In this document: positions 47,232 to 57,815 of the stretch, piece by piece | How the letters are laid out: each line of letters begins with the position of its first letter | Numbering within the stretch: the first letter of the stretch is position 1 | Source of the DNA: Pseudomonadota bacterium | Lineage (GTDB): Bacteria; Pseudomonadota; Gammaproteobacteria; Steroidobacterales; Steroidobacteraceae | Assembly (NCBI GenBank): GCA_016713725.1 | Contig: JADJOO010000007.1 | Span: 1-64,000 of the forward strand | Direction: 5' to 3' | DNA length: 64,000 nucleotides | Notes under the pieces: generated by a model | The model's database searches: none | What the model saw: only the letters and a program-made list of their open reading frames with translations | What the model was told of the DNA's origin: nothing | Program-made: the position numbers and the translations under genes

Positions 47232-48688
47232 TCAGGGTTGGCGCAGGAGGTTGGCGAGATCGGCGACGTACACGCGACGCTTGCCGTCCGGGCAGGCATT
47301 AAAGGCGATCCGTGTATGTGACCGGTCCCACGCCGGGTGGGGGTCGACGCGCAAAGCACCGGTCGAGAGTTCCGCCAGGGGCTGGATGCCGATACGGAGC
47401 AGCTGTGTCTCGATGCCGCTGTCCAGGTCGATCAGTCGGATCGGTGCCGTGCCGTCACCAAAGGCGAGCGGTTCGTCCACGTAGGCGTCCGTGAGCAGGT
47501 GCCGGCCATCCGGATGCAGCGTCGGATGGCCCGAGCCACGAATACCCGGCACCAGGGTTTCGCAGGTCGAGCCATCCAGTGCGAGTCGCGCAAAACGCAA
47601 ACCGTCGCCCTGCGTGTTCAGGTTCATGAGCACGTGTTCACCGTCGGGCCACCAGTTCGGATGATGACCGCCTTGAGCCCAACGCTCGGCGGACACCGCG
47701 ACGCGCACCTGGCTGCCGTCGGCATTCATCGTGATCACGTGCTTGGCGCCGTAGCGCCGCTTGCGTTTCCAGGGCAGCAGGCTGCGCGGCAACCAGCGCA
47801 ACGCCAGCATCAGGCGCGTCCCCTGCGGGTCCCACTTGACGTGAAAGCCGAAGAAGTCGCCGCGCCGCGCGGCGGCCGGGAGCACAGGAACGGCACGGTC
47901 GACGATCTGCGCCAGCGACACCAGCAGTCGCGAATTGCCGGTTTGCAGGTCGGTGATCCAGATGCCGTCATCGTCGCTCGCGCCCCGGTTCTCGGGGACG
48001 TACTCCTGCGGCACCACGACGCCGTAGCCCTGTTGCGTCACGGCCATTCGACGCAGACAGGGACTTGCGGCCCAGCGCCCGTCGGACGAGACGGGTAGAT
48101 CGTGCCGCCGAGACGGCGCGACTCGCCCGTCTGCAGGTCGAGCCGCACGCCGTACGGCATCCAGTCGCGGACTCCGAGGTCGTTGAAGAGCAGCGTTCGG
48201 TCGTCCGCTCCCCATTGCAGCTGCGCGCCCAGTTGCACGTCCCAGCCGCGCGTCTCGGCGACGGTTCGCGTGTCGCCCGTGGCGAGGTCGATCACCGCGA
48301 TTTCCGCAACCTCGCCGGGTTGCGGCCGGCGATGTTCGAAGGGCAGGCGCGTGACCGCCATGTAGCGGCCGGAGGGGCTGAACGGCGAACTGTCGTAGTA
48401 GCGGTGGATGTAGCCGGTGTTGCCGGGCGTTACGCAGTACACCGGAACCCGCGGCGAGTGATCGGTATAGGCGGGGAACGTGCCGGCAAGCGGGGGCAGC
48501 ATGGAATCATTGTAGATCGTCATGCCGCCAAAGGATTCGGACGTGCGCCGGGCCGGAACGTCGCTTTCATCCTCGGACAGGCAGCCGCTGACCATGCCGG
48601 CGACCGCCAACCCCGCGATGACTTCGCGCCGGGTGGCCGGAACGCAGCCGGGTTCGACTCGGCCATCGAGAATCCTGGCCTGGGTCAT
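47232..48688 (-). CDS. WD40-like/TolB-type beta-propeller lipoprotein, frameshifted
   Basis: N-terminus ATRREVIAGLAVAGMVSGCL: Arg-Arg plus a lipobox Cys, so probably a Tat-exported lipoprotein. Repeated blades: SSPFSPSGRYMAVTRL, LQWGADDRTLLFNDLG, HHPNWWPDGEHVLMNL, SGHPTLHPDGRHLLTDAY and PHPAWDRSHTRIAFNACPDG. The frame breaks near 48095 (GGTIYPS versus PVSSDGRWAASPCLRRMAVT); one missing base gives about 485 residues. The blades recall oligogalacturonide-lyase-like or TolB-like propellers, but I see no certain catalytic site. It starts within an ATGA overlap with the acyltransferase gene, so both are co-translated. Confidence 0.75.
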
Positions 48689-50660
48689 CGACTGAAGATC
48701 TTGCGAACAGCGGCTCGAGCAACGTGCCGCCCCGCAGTGTCAGGTGATGGCTGTCGAAGTAAAGGGGCATTCCATCGCGGGTGACGTCACAGTGATCGTC
48801 GCGGCACAGCAGCGCGTCCGGCCGCAAGATCTCGACTCCGGGCAACGCATCGAGTCCGTCGAGGGTGGCCAGCACGAATGCCTGCCGTGTCGCGTACTCC
48901 GCTCGCGTCGGTGCCGCCGGCGGAACGCGGCCGAAGCGCTGCGACCTTGCCAGCACCGACGGCACGTTCCAGCCCACTTCCGGGACGGCAGCGACTATCC
49001 AGACGCGTTTGCCCTGCGCGACAAGTGCCTCGACCGATCCGCGCAACGCGCGAGCAAACACACGGTGATTCTCCGCGAGTGAACGCTCAGCAGTGGATGA
49101 GTCCGACAGGTGTACCGACTCGCCGGATTCCCGGCCAAAGCGAGTGCCTTCCGCCAGCAGTGCCCAGCGACCGGCCAGCACCACGTCCGTCACGCCAGGC
49201 GAGCGGGCAGAAAGATCGAGCACCGACTCGGTGAAGGCGTTGCAATCGTGCTCGGCGTCGTGGCCGGAGACTTCGGCGTCGCGCAGCGGGGCGCAGCCAG
49301 GCCGCAATGCGAGCAGTCCTGCAACACCCGCCTGCGCGCCCGCGGCGCCGATCGCGTCGGCCATGGCGCGGGCGTGCGAGTCGCCCCAGACGAGAAACGT
49401 GGGCGTTGCAGCCTGCGGACTTCCCGTCCTGCAGAGTTCGCCGCCGCGAACCCGGGCGGGCGTCGTGTCGCCGCATTCCCATTCGCGCGAACGCCGGTCG
49501 TTGCCGCCGTCGATGATCCGGCGCACCGCCGGCTCGGACCGTGCTGGCCAGCCGTCCGCGACGATCGCGGCGCCGCTGACGACGACTGCGACGGCCATGA
49601 CGGACAACGCGACGCCGAACAGCTGGCGCCGTTCGAGCAGGCCGCTCTTGCCGCGGAAAGGGCGCTCGACGTAGCGCCACGAAGCGACCGCGGCGATGAC
49701 CGACAACGACAGCAGGAGGGCCGTTTCGCCGTGGGTCAGGTCACGTACGGCGTGGTAGCGGCCCAGGGTCAGCAATGGCCAGTGCCAGAGATACAGCGAA
49801 TACGAGACCAGTCCGGTCAACACGAAGGGCCGCGCGCTGAGCGCATCACCCACCAGGTTGTGTCCGCCGCTGCCGGCCCAGAGGATCGCGCCGGCACCGA
49901 GGCACGGCAGCAGCGCAGCAGCGCCGGGGAATGGCGTCGAGGGCGAGAACAGCGTCACGCTGCACGCGATCGCCGCGATGCCGAGCAGCGCGACGAGTGA
50001 ACGAAGGTGTTTGCGGTGCGACGCAGGAATCGCGCCCAGGGCCAGCAGCGCGCCGGTCCCGAGTTCCCAGGCGCGCGAGGGCGCGAGATAGAACGCAGCA
50101 TCCGGCGCGACGGCCACGCCGACCACGGAAAGCAGGAACGAGGCCGCGGTCACCAGGGCAGTTGCCGCGACGTAACGCCGGCCGTGCCGCGCCGCGATGA
50201 ACAGCAGGAACAGCGGAAACAGGATGTAGAACTGTTCCTCGACGGCGAGCGACCAGGTGTGCAGCAGCGGTATTTCCTCCGCCGCGCGCCCGAAGTAACC
50301 CGCCTCCTGCCAGAACAGGAAATTCGAGGCGAATAGGCTCGTCGCCAACACGCTCTTGGCGTAGTCCGCGAGATCCGCAGGCAGCAGGAGCCAGGCAGCG
50401 AACACCGTGACCACGAGCAGCATCGCGAACAGCGCCGGCAACAGCCGGCGCACGCGCCGCTCGTAGAAGTTGACGAGCGAGAACCTGCCCGTATCGATTT
50501 CGTGCCGGATCAGGCCTGTGATCAGGAAGCCCGAGATGACGAAGAACACGTCGACGCCGACGAAGCCGCCTGAAAAAGCGCTGGCGCCCGCGTGAAACAG
50601 CACGACCGGAACGATCGCGACCGCCCTGAGCCCGTCGATGTCGGCACGGTAGTGGTGCAT
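48685..50660 (-). CDS. acyltransferase-3 / SGNH two-domain O-acetyltransferase (OafA-like)
   Basis: MHHYRADIDGLRAVAIVPVV starts the ten-helix acyltransferase-3 domain (VFFVISGFLITGLIRHEIDT, LLHTWSLAVEEQFYILFPLF), residues 1-365. The C-terminal periplasmic SGNH esterase-like domain has FLVWGDSHARAMADAI (GDSH) and MPLYFDSHHLTLRGG (D-x-x-H). Such enzymes O-acetylate lipopolysaccharide, peptidoglycan or other glycans. As written the frame runs on to 48567 with a 39-residue non-family tail. One missing base near 48697 would give an end at 48685 and an ATGA overlap with the next gene, which I think is the true end. Forms a surface-glycan locus with its neighbours. Confidence 0.84.
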
Positions 50661-50721
50661 TCGGCGATGGCAGGCCCGACCCTTGCGTCACCCGACCCGT
50701 GTCCGGGCCGGCAACGGCAGG

Positions 50722-51990
<1,269 letters not shown>

Positions 51991-52130
51991 GTCGATGGAC
52001 TCCCGCGGTGTTGGTGGCCGTCCCGTGTCAGGGCGGGGCGGCGAGTGCGGCGTATCTTAGCAGCGCACTCGCGTCGCTCGGCTGCGGGCCTTAAACTGCA
52101 GCCGAAAACACGGACACGACGGCCGCGCAG

Positions 52131-52565
52131 ATGCGCGCCGCACGAGCCCGCAGGGAGACTCGCCTGATCGAACCCACGTGGCATTGGTACCTGCTGGTCG
52201 CCGTCGGCAGCGGCCTCGGTGGAGCCGGCCGGCTGTTCGTATCGACGCTCGCAGGACGCGTCGCGGGTTACACCTTCCCGTGGGGCACGCTCTTCGTCAA
52301 CGTGCTCGGCTGCCTGGCCGTCGGTGCGCTGGGTGCGCTGTTCGCGCCCTCCAGTCCGCTCCATCTCCGGCACGACCTGCGCATGCTCATGATCGTGGGG
52401 GTGCTGGGCGGCTTTACGACGTTCTCGGCGTTTTCGCTGGAAACCCTGCAGCTCGTGCAACGCGGTGCGATCGGAGCGGCAGGTGCGTACGTCGTTGCAT
52501 CGCTGGTGCTGTGCCTGCTCGCTGCGGCATTGTCGTACGCGCTGGTGACGTCGATGCTGCGCTGA
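52131..52565 (+). CDS. crcB: fluoride ion channel CrcB
   Basis: Up to 144 residues. Four short helices with WHWYLLVAVGSGLGGAGRLF, FPWGTLFVNVLGCLAVGAL (the conserved G-T-x-x-V-N) and VGVLGGFTTFSAFSLET (the T-T-F-S-x-F motif) define CrcB, a dual-topology dimeric F- exporter. The ATG at 52131 adds a basic MRAARARRETR segment; the real start may be nearer WHWYLL. No convincing fluoride riboswitch precedes it. Convergent with cpdA, 11 bases apart. Confidence 0.87.
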   Translation: MRAARARRETRLIEPTWHWYLLVAVGSGLGGAGRLFVSTLAGRVAGYTFPWGTLFVNVLGCLAVGALGALFAPSSPLHLRHDLRMLMIVGVLGGFTTFSAFSLETLQLVQRGAIGAAGAYVVASLVLCLLAAALSYALVTSMLR

Positions 52566-52576
52566 AGTCCGGCTAC

Positions 52577-53305
52577 CTACGACAGCCTGCGCGGCCTGAA
52601 CTGCATGCAGGTCGCCGGCGTGCACATGAATCGCACGTCGCCTGCGCGGAAGATATCGAGTGCCTGGTGCGCGTGGCCCCAGCACACGCCGCGAACGCGC
52701 GGATGCCTTGCGACCACCGCGGACAACAGCGGTCCATCGAGCAGGCCCACTGCGTCGAGCGACGGCGAATCCATGGGCACGGGCGGGTGGTGCAGCACGA
52801 CCAGCGCATGCGGGTCGGCGTGATCCGCGAGTGCGCCATCGATTTCCTGCAATTGCGCGGACCCGAGCCGGCCCTCGCCGTCTGCGGACGCGGCAAACCA
52901 GGACTCGAGCAGCAGCAGCTGCCAGCCATTGCGCGAGCGCCACTGGCCACCCACCTGAAATGGCGCGTGACCCAATTGGCGGCGCATCTCGTCGGGGATG
53001 TCGTGGTTCCCCGGAATGACGAGGACCGGTGCCCCAAGGTCGCCGAACAGCAGGTCGATGGCGCCGTACGCCTCGGGCTCGTCGTGAACGACATCGCCCG
53101 TCAGCAGCACGGCGTCGACAGGAAAGAAATGACGCTGCGCATGTGCGAGACAGGCTTGCAGCCGTGGCAGGGTCCGCGCGCCGCGGATCGAGCCGGCCGG
53201 ATCGCGCAGCAGGTGCGTGTCGGTGAACTGTACCAGCCGGGCGCTCGTGGCGGGCAGAGCGGAGCCGGGTGGTCGGGCTGGAGCGGGAATCGTCGTCATC
53301 GACAT
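52577..53305 (-). CDS. cpdA: 3',5'-cyclic-AMP phosphodiesterase CpdA-like metallophosphoesterase
   Basis: 242 residues. Calcineurin-like metal motifs in order: VQFTDTHLLRDPAG, LLTGDVVHDEPEA, LVIPGNHDIPDE, LVVLHHPPVPMDS and CWGHAHQALDIF, then CMQFRPR near the end, which together are typical of CpdA. Hydrolyses cAMP in the cytosol. The genes face apart from the O-methyltransferase (46 bases between starts). Close class III phosphodiesterases cannot be excluded. Confidence 0.86.
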   Translation of the reverse strand: MSMTTIPAPARPPGSALPATSARLVQFTDTHLLRDPAGSIRGARTLPRLQACLAHAQRHFFPVDAVLLTGDVVHDEPEAYGAIDLLFGDLGAPVLVIPGNHDIPDEMRRQLGHAPFQVGGQWRSRNGWQLLLLESWFAASADGEGRLGSAQLQEIDGALADHADPHALVVLHHPPVPMDSPSLDAVGLLDGPLLSAVVARHPRVRGVCWGHAHQALDIFRAGDVRFMCTPATCMQFRPRRLS

Positions 53306-53351
53306 ATAGGACAGGCATCATCGCAAATCTATCCGCGGTGCAGGAGGCCCC

Positions 53352-54016
53352 ATGTCGAACCGTTCGATCACGCTCACGGACTCGCTTTACGATTACATGA
53401 ACGACGTCTCACTGCGCGAGCCGGCGCTGCTGCTCGCCCTGCGCGAGGAGACGTCGGAGCTGACGCAGCGGTCCATGCAGATTTCGCCGGAGCAGGGTCA
53501 GTTCATGGCCCTGCTAGCGCGCCTGATAGGCGCCCGACGCTGCCTCGAGGTCGGGGTGTTCACCGGCTATTCGTCGCTCGCAACCGCGCTCGCGCTGCCC
53601 GAGGACGGTCGCATCGTTGCGTGCGACGTCAGCGAGGAATGGACCTCGGTGGCGCGCCGTTACTGGAAGCGTGCGGGCGTCGAGCACAAGATTGAACTGC
53701 GCCTCGCTCCTGCGACGCAGACGCTCGATGCGCTGCTGGCGCAAGGCCAGGCCGGCACGTTCGATTTCGCGTTCATCGACGCCGACAAGACGAGCTACCT
53801 GGCGTACTACGAGCGAACCCTTGCGTTGCTGCGGCAGGGCGGACTGGTGCTGGTCGACAACACGCTCTGGAGCGGTCGCGTTGCGGATCCGGAGGTCGCC
53901 GATGCCGACACCGTGGCACTGCGGCATTTCAACGAAGTGCTGCACCGGGACGAGCGCGTCGATCTTTCGCTGCTGCCGCTGGGGATGGGCTGACGCTGGC
54001 GCGGAAAAGGGGATAG
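53352..54016 (+). CDS. class I SAM-dependent O-methyltransferase (CCoAOMT/COMT type), frameshift near the end
   Basis: LYDYMNDVSLREPALLLALR, ARRCLEVGVFTGYSSLATAL (SAM-binding loop), RIVACDVSEEWTSVARRYW, FDFAFIDADKTSYLAYYERT (metal-binding Asp) and LVLVDNTLWSGRVADPEV define a Mg-dependent catechol-type O-methyltransferase. As written it stops at 53993 after LLPLGMG. One extra G in the GGGG run near 53982 would give LLPLGDGLTLARKRG ending at 54016, the usual family C-terminus, so I use that end. Methyl acceptor unknown. Confidence 0.86.
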
Positions 54017-54052
54017 GGGTTGGGGGGGTTAGGGGTTAGGGGTTAGTCGGAG
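54007..54052 (+). repeat. G-rich tandem repeat element R1
   Basis: Near-tandem GGGGTTA units (TTAGGGGTTAGGGGTTAGT) preceded by GGGGATAGGGGTTGGG and ended by GTCGG. G-runs of four to seven bases could form a quadruplex. Opposed in orientation to R2 at 54593-54630, across the NTF2-like gene. Confidence 0.6.
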
Positions 54053-54114
54053 TGATGGCGCAACCTAATGCCGAGGCTCCGAATCCTTAACACGAACACG
54101 AGGAGAAGCAGGTG

Positions 54115-54516
54115 ATGTCGATTGACCCCAGGGACATTACCAGGCTCGCGGAGGAGTACACGGCCGCGTGGAACTCAGGCTCCCCGCAGAATGTGGCCGC
54201 CTGTTTCGCAGAGGACGGCGAGATCGTGATTAATCGCGGCACGCCGTGGCGAGGACGTTCGGGCATCGCCGAGATGGCGGCCGGGTTTTTCGCCGATGTT
54301 CCGGACATGAAGCTCACCTGCGACGGAGTCCGCTGCGCCGGGTCTCATGTCGTCTACCTGTGGACCTTCACGGGGCATGCAGCCGAAACCGCGAATGCCC
54401 TTACCGTGCATGGCTGGGAGGAGTGGGACGTTGGCGACGACCTGAAGGTGAAAGCGTCCCGCGGCTGGTACGACTCGGAGGACTACGCGCGGCAGGTCGC
54501 TGGCGGAACTGACTGA
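54115..54516 (+). CDS. NTF2-like (SnoaL/DUF4440-type) protein
   Basis: 133 residues from ATG 54115 (GTG 54112 is an alternative), with AGGAG at 54101-54105. DITRLAEEYTAAWNSGSPQN, VAACFAEDGEIVINRGTPWR, GRSGIAEMAAGFFADVPDMK and LTVHGWEEWDVGDDLKV show the cone-shaped NTF2 fold used by polyketide cyclases, isomerases and many unknown proteins. Catalytic residues cannot be named. It sits alone between two inverted G-rich repeats; an acquired cassette is conceivable. Confidence 0.72.
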   Translation: MSIDPRDITRLAEEYTAAWNSGSPQNVAACFAEDGEIVINRGTPWRGRSGIAEMAAGFFADVPDMKLTCDGVRCAGSHVVYLWTFTGHAAETANALTVHGWEEWDVGDDLKVKASRGWYDSEDYARQVAGGTD

Positions 54517-54592
54517 CTGACAGCCGGCTCGGGGTCGACATTCCCCTGTCAGGGGCCACGAAAAACGGCCGCCCCGTGGCGACCGTCTTGTT

Positions 54593-54630
54593 CCGACTAA
54601 CCCCTGTCCTCCAACCCATCCCCTTGTCGG
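54593..54630 (-). repeat. G-rich repeat element R2 (inverted copy of R1)
   Basis: On the minus strand it reads CCGACAAGGGGATGGGTTGG, then AGGACAGGGGTTAGTCGG, sharing GGGGTTAGTCGG and GGGGAT-GGGTTGG with R1. It lies 20 bases beyond the ahcY stop and may take part in transcript ending. Confidence 0.55.
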
Positions 54631-54650
54631 CCAGGGACTGGTGCAGCCGG

Positions 54651-56072
54651 CTAGTACCTGTACTGATCCGTCTTGAACGGACCCTGCGGCGACACGCCGA
54701 TGTACGCAGCCTGCTCGGGCGTCAGCGTCGTCAGGTGCACGCCGATGCGCTCGAGGTGCAACTGCGCGACCTTCTCGTCGAGGTGCTTCGGCAGCACGTA
54801 GACGTCCTTGCCGTACTTCGCGCCGTGCTTGAACAGCTCGATCTGCGCGAGCACCTGGTTCGTGAACGAGTTCGACATCACGAACGACGGGTGACCCGTG
54901 CCGCAGCCCAGGTTCACGAGGCGGCCTTCCGCCAGGATGATCAGGCGCTTGCCGTCGGGGAAGACCACGTGATCGACCTGCGGCTTGATGCTTTCCCAGG
55001 GGTACTGCTTCAGCGCGGCGATCTCGATCTCGCTGTCGAAGTGGCCGATGTTGCAGACGATGGCCTGGTTCTTCATCCGCTGCATGTGCCCGTGGTTGAT
55101 CACGTTCACGTTGCCGGTGGCGGTGACGAAGATGTCGGCCTTGTCGCAGGCTTCGTCCATCGTCACGACGCGGTAGCCTTCCATCGCCGCCTGCAGCGCG
55201 CAGATCGGGTCGATCTCGGTGATCCACACCTGGGCCGACAGGGCGCGCAGCGATTCCGCAGAGCCCTTGCCGACGTCGCCGTAGCCCGCGACGACCGCGA
55301 CCTTGCCCGCAATCATCACGTCCGTAGCGCGCTTGATCGCGTCGACCAGCGACTCACGGCAGCCGTAGAGGTTGTCGAACTTCGACTTGGTGACCGAGTC
55401 GTTGACGTTGATTGCCGGGAACGGCAGTTCGCCCTTCCTGGCGAAACCGTAAAGGCGCTTGACGCCCGTCGTCGTTTCTTCGGTCACGCCCTGGATCTGC
55501 GCGAGGCGCTTCGAATACCAGCCCGGGCTGGACTCGAGGCGCTTGCGGATCGAGTTGTACAGCGAGACTTCTTCTTCGTTCGTCGGCTTCGAGATCAGCG
55601 ACAGGTCCTTCTCGGCTTTCGTGCCGAGCAGCAGCAGCAGCGTCGCGTCGCCGCCGTCGTCGAGGATCATGTTGGCGGCTTGGCCATTCGGCCATTCGAA
55701 GATGCGGTGGGTGTATTCCCAGTAGTCGTCCAGCGTCTCGCCCTTGTAGGCGAAGACCGGCGTGCCCGTCGACGCGACGTACGCAGCGGCGTGGTCCTGG
55801 GTCGAGTAGATGTTGCACGAGGCCCAGCGCACGTCGGCGCCGAGCGCCTTCAGCGTGTCGATCAGCATCGCGGTCTGGATGGTCATGTGCAGCGAGCCGG
55901 CAATGCGCGCGCCCTTGAGCGGTTGCTCCCTGGCGAACTCCTTGCGGATGGCCATCAGGCCCGGCATCTCGCTTTCGGCGATGACCATTTCCTTGCGGCC
56001 CCAGTCGGCTAGTGCAAGGTCGGCCACGACGTAGTCCTGGCCCGGTTTCGGGGAAATCACGGCAGCATTCAT
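54651..56072 (-). CDS. ahcY: S-adenosylhomocysteine hydrolase
   Basis: 473 intact residues from ATG 56072. DYVVADLALADWGRKEMVIA, SLHMTIQTAMLIDTLKALGA, PAINVNDSVTKSKFDNLYGC, VAGYGDVGKGSAESLRALSA (NAD site) and the C-terminal PFKTDQYRY are all canonical. Splits S-adenosylhomocysteine to adenosine and homocysteine, clearing the methyltransferase inhibitor. The leader carries a SAH riboswitch, so expression should rise with SAH. Same strand as and downstream of metK, giving a SAM-cycle pair, but with its own promoter-like site. Confidence 0.96.
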   Translation of the reverse strand: MNAAVISPKPGQDYVVADLALADWGRKEMVIAESEMPGLMAIRKEFAREQPLKGARIAGSLHMTIQTAMLIDTLKALGADVRWASCNIYSTQDHAAAYVASTGTPVFAYKGETLDDYWEYTHRIFEWPNGQAANMILDDGGDATLLLLLGTKAEKDLSLISKPTNEEEVSLYNSIRKRLESSPGWYSKRLAQIQGVTEETTTGVKRLYGFARKGELPFPAINVNDSVTKSKFDNLYGCRESLVDAIKRATDVMIAGKVAVVAGYGDVGKGSAESLRALSAQVWITEIDPICALQAAMEGYRVVTMDEACDKADIFVTATGNVNVINHGHMQRMKNQAIVCNIGHFDSEIEIAALKQYPWESIKPQVDHVVFPDGKRLIILAEGRLVNLGCGTGHPSFVMSNSFTNQVLAQIELFKHGAKYGKDVYVLPKHLDEKVAQLHLERIGVHLTTLTPEQAAYIGVSPQGPFKTDQYRY

Positions 56073-56169
56073 CGGACGATCCTCTCTCGTTGGACCGTGG
56101 CGATCCGGACGGGCGGCGAGGAGGGATTCGCTATTGCTCGCTCGCCTGAACGACACCACGTGGTTCAGC

Positions 56170-56236
56170 GAGCGCGGTTGGGTAACCCAATGCCTGAGCC
56201 TGGCGGACGAAAGGGTCCGTTGCAGCGCTCCTCAGG
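56170..56236 (-). promoter_or_regulatory. SAH riboswitch upstream of ahcY
   Basis: Read on the minus strand: P1 CCTGAG (56236-56231) pairs with CTCAGG (56198-56193); between them GAGCGCTGCAAC and GCCAGGCTC match the invariant core of SAH aptamers (compare GAGGAGCGCUGCAA and CCAGGCUC in the Ralstonia structure). A second hairpin TTGGGTTACCCAA follows, and GCGCTC (56175-56170) can pair with GAGCGC (56230-56225) to make the expected pseudoknot. SAH riboswitches are known ON-switches for ahcY in proteobacteria; position 98 bases before the start codon fits. Confidence 0.87.
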
Positions 56237-56270
56237 CGGGGCGGCAATGATACACAGCTGTCCCAGTAGC

Positions 56271-56300
56271 AAAAGGGAGGGTAGGGGATGGGGTGTCGGA
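56271..56300 (+). repeat. G-rich repeat element R3
   Basis: AAAAGGGAGGGTAGGGGATG then GGGTGTCGGA, a relative of R1 with the same GTCGG ending. Faces R4. Confidence 0.45.
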
Positions 56301-56357
56301 GGTGGTGCTGAAGCCTGAGATGGGCTCGTACCGCCGAGGGCGTGAAGTGTCGGTTGC

Positions 56358-56390
56358 TTCCGACTACCCAACCCTATCCCTATCCCCTCA
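56358..56390 (-). repeat. G-rich repeat element R4
   Basis: On the minus strand: TGAGGGGATAGGGATAGGGT, then TGGGTAGTCGGAA, close to R1 in order and ending. Ten bases past the metK stop. Confidence 0.5.
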
Positions 56391-56400
56391 GCGTGCCTCG

Positions 56401-57627
56401 TCAGAGGCCCGCGTCCTTGCGGAGCGCTTCCGCCTTGTCCGTCTTTTCCCAGGTGAAGGCGGTAAACGCCTCGCTCTTCTCGACGCGCTTGCCCGCGATG
56501 TTTTCCTTCCACGTGTACGTCATGTGCACCGGGTCACGGCCAAAATGGCCGTACGAAGCGGTCGCCCGGTACATCGGGTGGACGAGATCGAGCATCTTGA
56601 TGATGCCGTACGGGCGCAGGTCGAAGTGCGCGCGCACCAGCTGCTCCAGACGGTCCTGGCTCACCTTCCCGGTCCCGAACGTGTCGACCGTGATCGAGGT
56701 CGGTGCGGCCACGCCGATCGCATAGGACACCTGGATTTCGCAGCGGTCGGCCAGGCCGGCAGCCACGAGGTTCTTGGCAACGTAACGTGCCGCGTAGGCG
56801 GCAGAACGGTCCACCTTGGACGGATCCTTGCCGGAGAACGCGCCGCCGCCGTGGCGGGCCATGCCGCCGTAGCTGTCGACGATGATCTTGCGGCCGGTGA
56901 GGCCGCAGTCGCCGACCGGGCCGCCGATGACGAAGTTGCCCGTCGGGTTGATGTGGAACTTGGTGTCCTTGCCCAGCCACTCCTTCGGCAGCACGTGCTT
57001 GATCACGAGCTCCATCACGGCTTCGCGCAGGTCATCGAGCTTCACGTCGGGGTCGTGCTGGGTGGAGAGCACCACGGCGTCGAGACAGGTGACCTTGCCG
57101 TCTTCATAGCGGCAGGTGACCTGGGACTTCGCGTCCGGGCGCAGCCACGGCAGCAGGTTGTTCTTGCGGACTTCGGCCTGGCGTTCGACGAGCTTGTGCG
57201 CATAGCAGATCGGCGCCGGCATCAGGCTCGGCGTTTCGTTGCTGGCATAGCCGAACATGAGGCCCTGGTCGCCGGCGCCCTGTTCTTCGGGGTTGCTGCG
57301 GTCGACGCCCATCGCGATGTCGGGCGACTGCTTGCCGATGATGTTCAGCACGCCGCAGGTGCGGCCGTCGAAGCCGACGTGCGACGAGGTGTAGCCGATG
57401 TCGGTGATGACGCCGCGGACGAGGTCTTCGAGGTCCACCCAGGCTTCCGTCGTGACCTCACCGGCCACGATCGCAACGCCGGTCTTGACCAGCGTTTCGC
57501 AGGCCACGCGCGAGCGCTTGTCCTGCGAAATCATGGCATCGAGCACCGCGTCCGAAATCTGGTCGGCGACCTTGTCCGGGTGGCCTTCGGAGACGGATTC
57601 GGACGTGAACAGGTAGCCGGTCGACAT
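56401..57627 (-). CDS. metK: S-adenosylmethionine synthase
   Basis: 408 intact residues. YLFTSESVSEGHPDKVADQI (ATP/methionine site), GAGDQGLMFGYASNETP, GGPVGDCGLTGRKIIVDSYG and GGGAFSGKDPSKVDRSAAYA are the family signatures. Makes SAM from methionine and ATP in the cytosol; homotetramer in the family. A minus-strand TATAAT lies about 30 bases upstream. No SAM riboswitch is visible in that short leader. ahcY follows on the same strand after 328 bases. Confidence 0.96.
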   Translation of the reverse strand: MSTGYLFTSESVSEGHPDKVADQISDAVLDAMISQDKRSRVACETLVKTGVAIVAGEVTTEAWVDLEDLVRGVITDIGYTSSHVGFDGRTCGVLNIIGKQSPDIAMGVDRSNPEEQGAGDQGLMFGYASNETPSLMPAPICYAHKLVERQAEVRKNNLLPWLRPDAKSQVTCRYEDGKVTCLDAVVLSTQHDPDVKLDDLREAVMELVIKHVLPKEWLGKDTKFHINPTGNFVIGGPVGDCGLTGRKIIVDSYGGMARHGGGAFSGKDPSKVDRSAAYAARYVAKNLVAAGLADRCEIQVSYAIGVAAPTSITVDTFGTGKVSQDRLEQLVRAHFDLRPYGIIKMLDLVHPMYRATASYGHFGRDPVHMTYTWKENIAGKRVEKSEAFTAFTWEKTDKAEALRKDAGL

Positions 57628-57657
57628 GAGTGAACTTCCCAGGGCAAACAGCCGCGA

Positions 57658-57663
57658 ATTATA
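57658..57663 (-). promoter_or_regulatory. promoter -10 box for metK
   Basis: Perfect TATAAT on the minus strand, 31 bases before the metK ATG. The -35 side (TCAAGG at 17 bases) is poor, so activity may depend on a regulator. Confidence 0.4.
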
Positions 57664-57815
57664 GAGCGAGTCGGCTGATCCTTGACGCCCTTTCCATCGG
57701 GCGTGATGTCAAGCCCGGTCTTACGCAGTCCCGGAGACCCCTCATCTCGGCAGATTTCGTGTGACCCGGCCCCCGCCCCGACGTTAAAATGACGGGATTT
57801 CCACGAGGGTTCACG

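Larger units (their letters stand above)
56073..56400. other. 328-base leader/intergenic region between metK and ahcY
   Basis: No protein gene. It holds the ahcY leader with the SAH riboswitch (56170-56236), a minus-strand TATCAT -10-like box (56247-56252) that would start transcription about four bases before the aptamer, and two facing G-rich repeats, R3 (56271-56300) and R4 (56358-56390), the latter just beyond the metK stop. Confidence 0.7.

Noticed and set aside
52031..52130. Fluoride riboswitch before crcB
   Set aside because: An AAACTGC string is present, but the paired stems and the conserved ladder bases of the crcB motif could not be traced.
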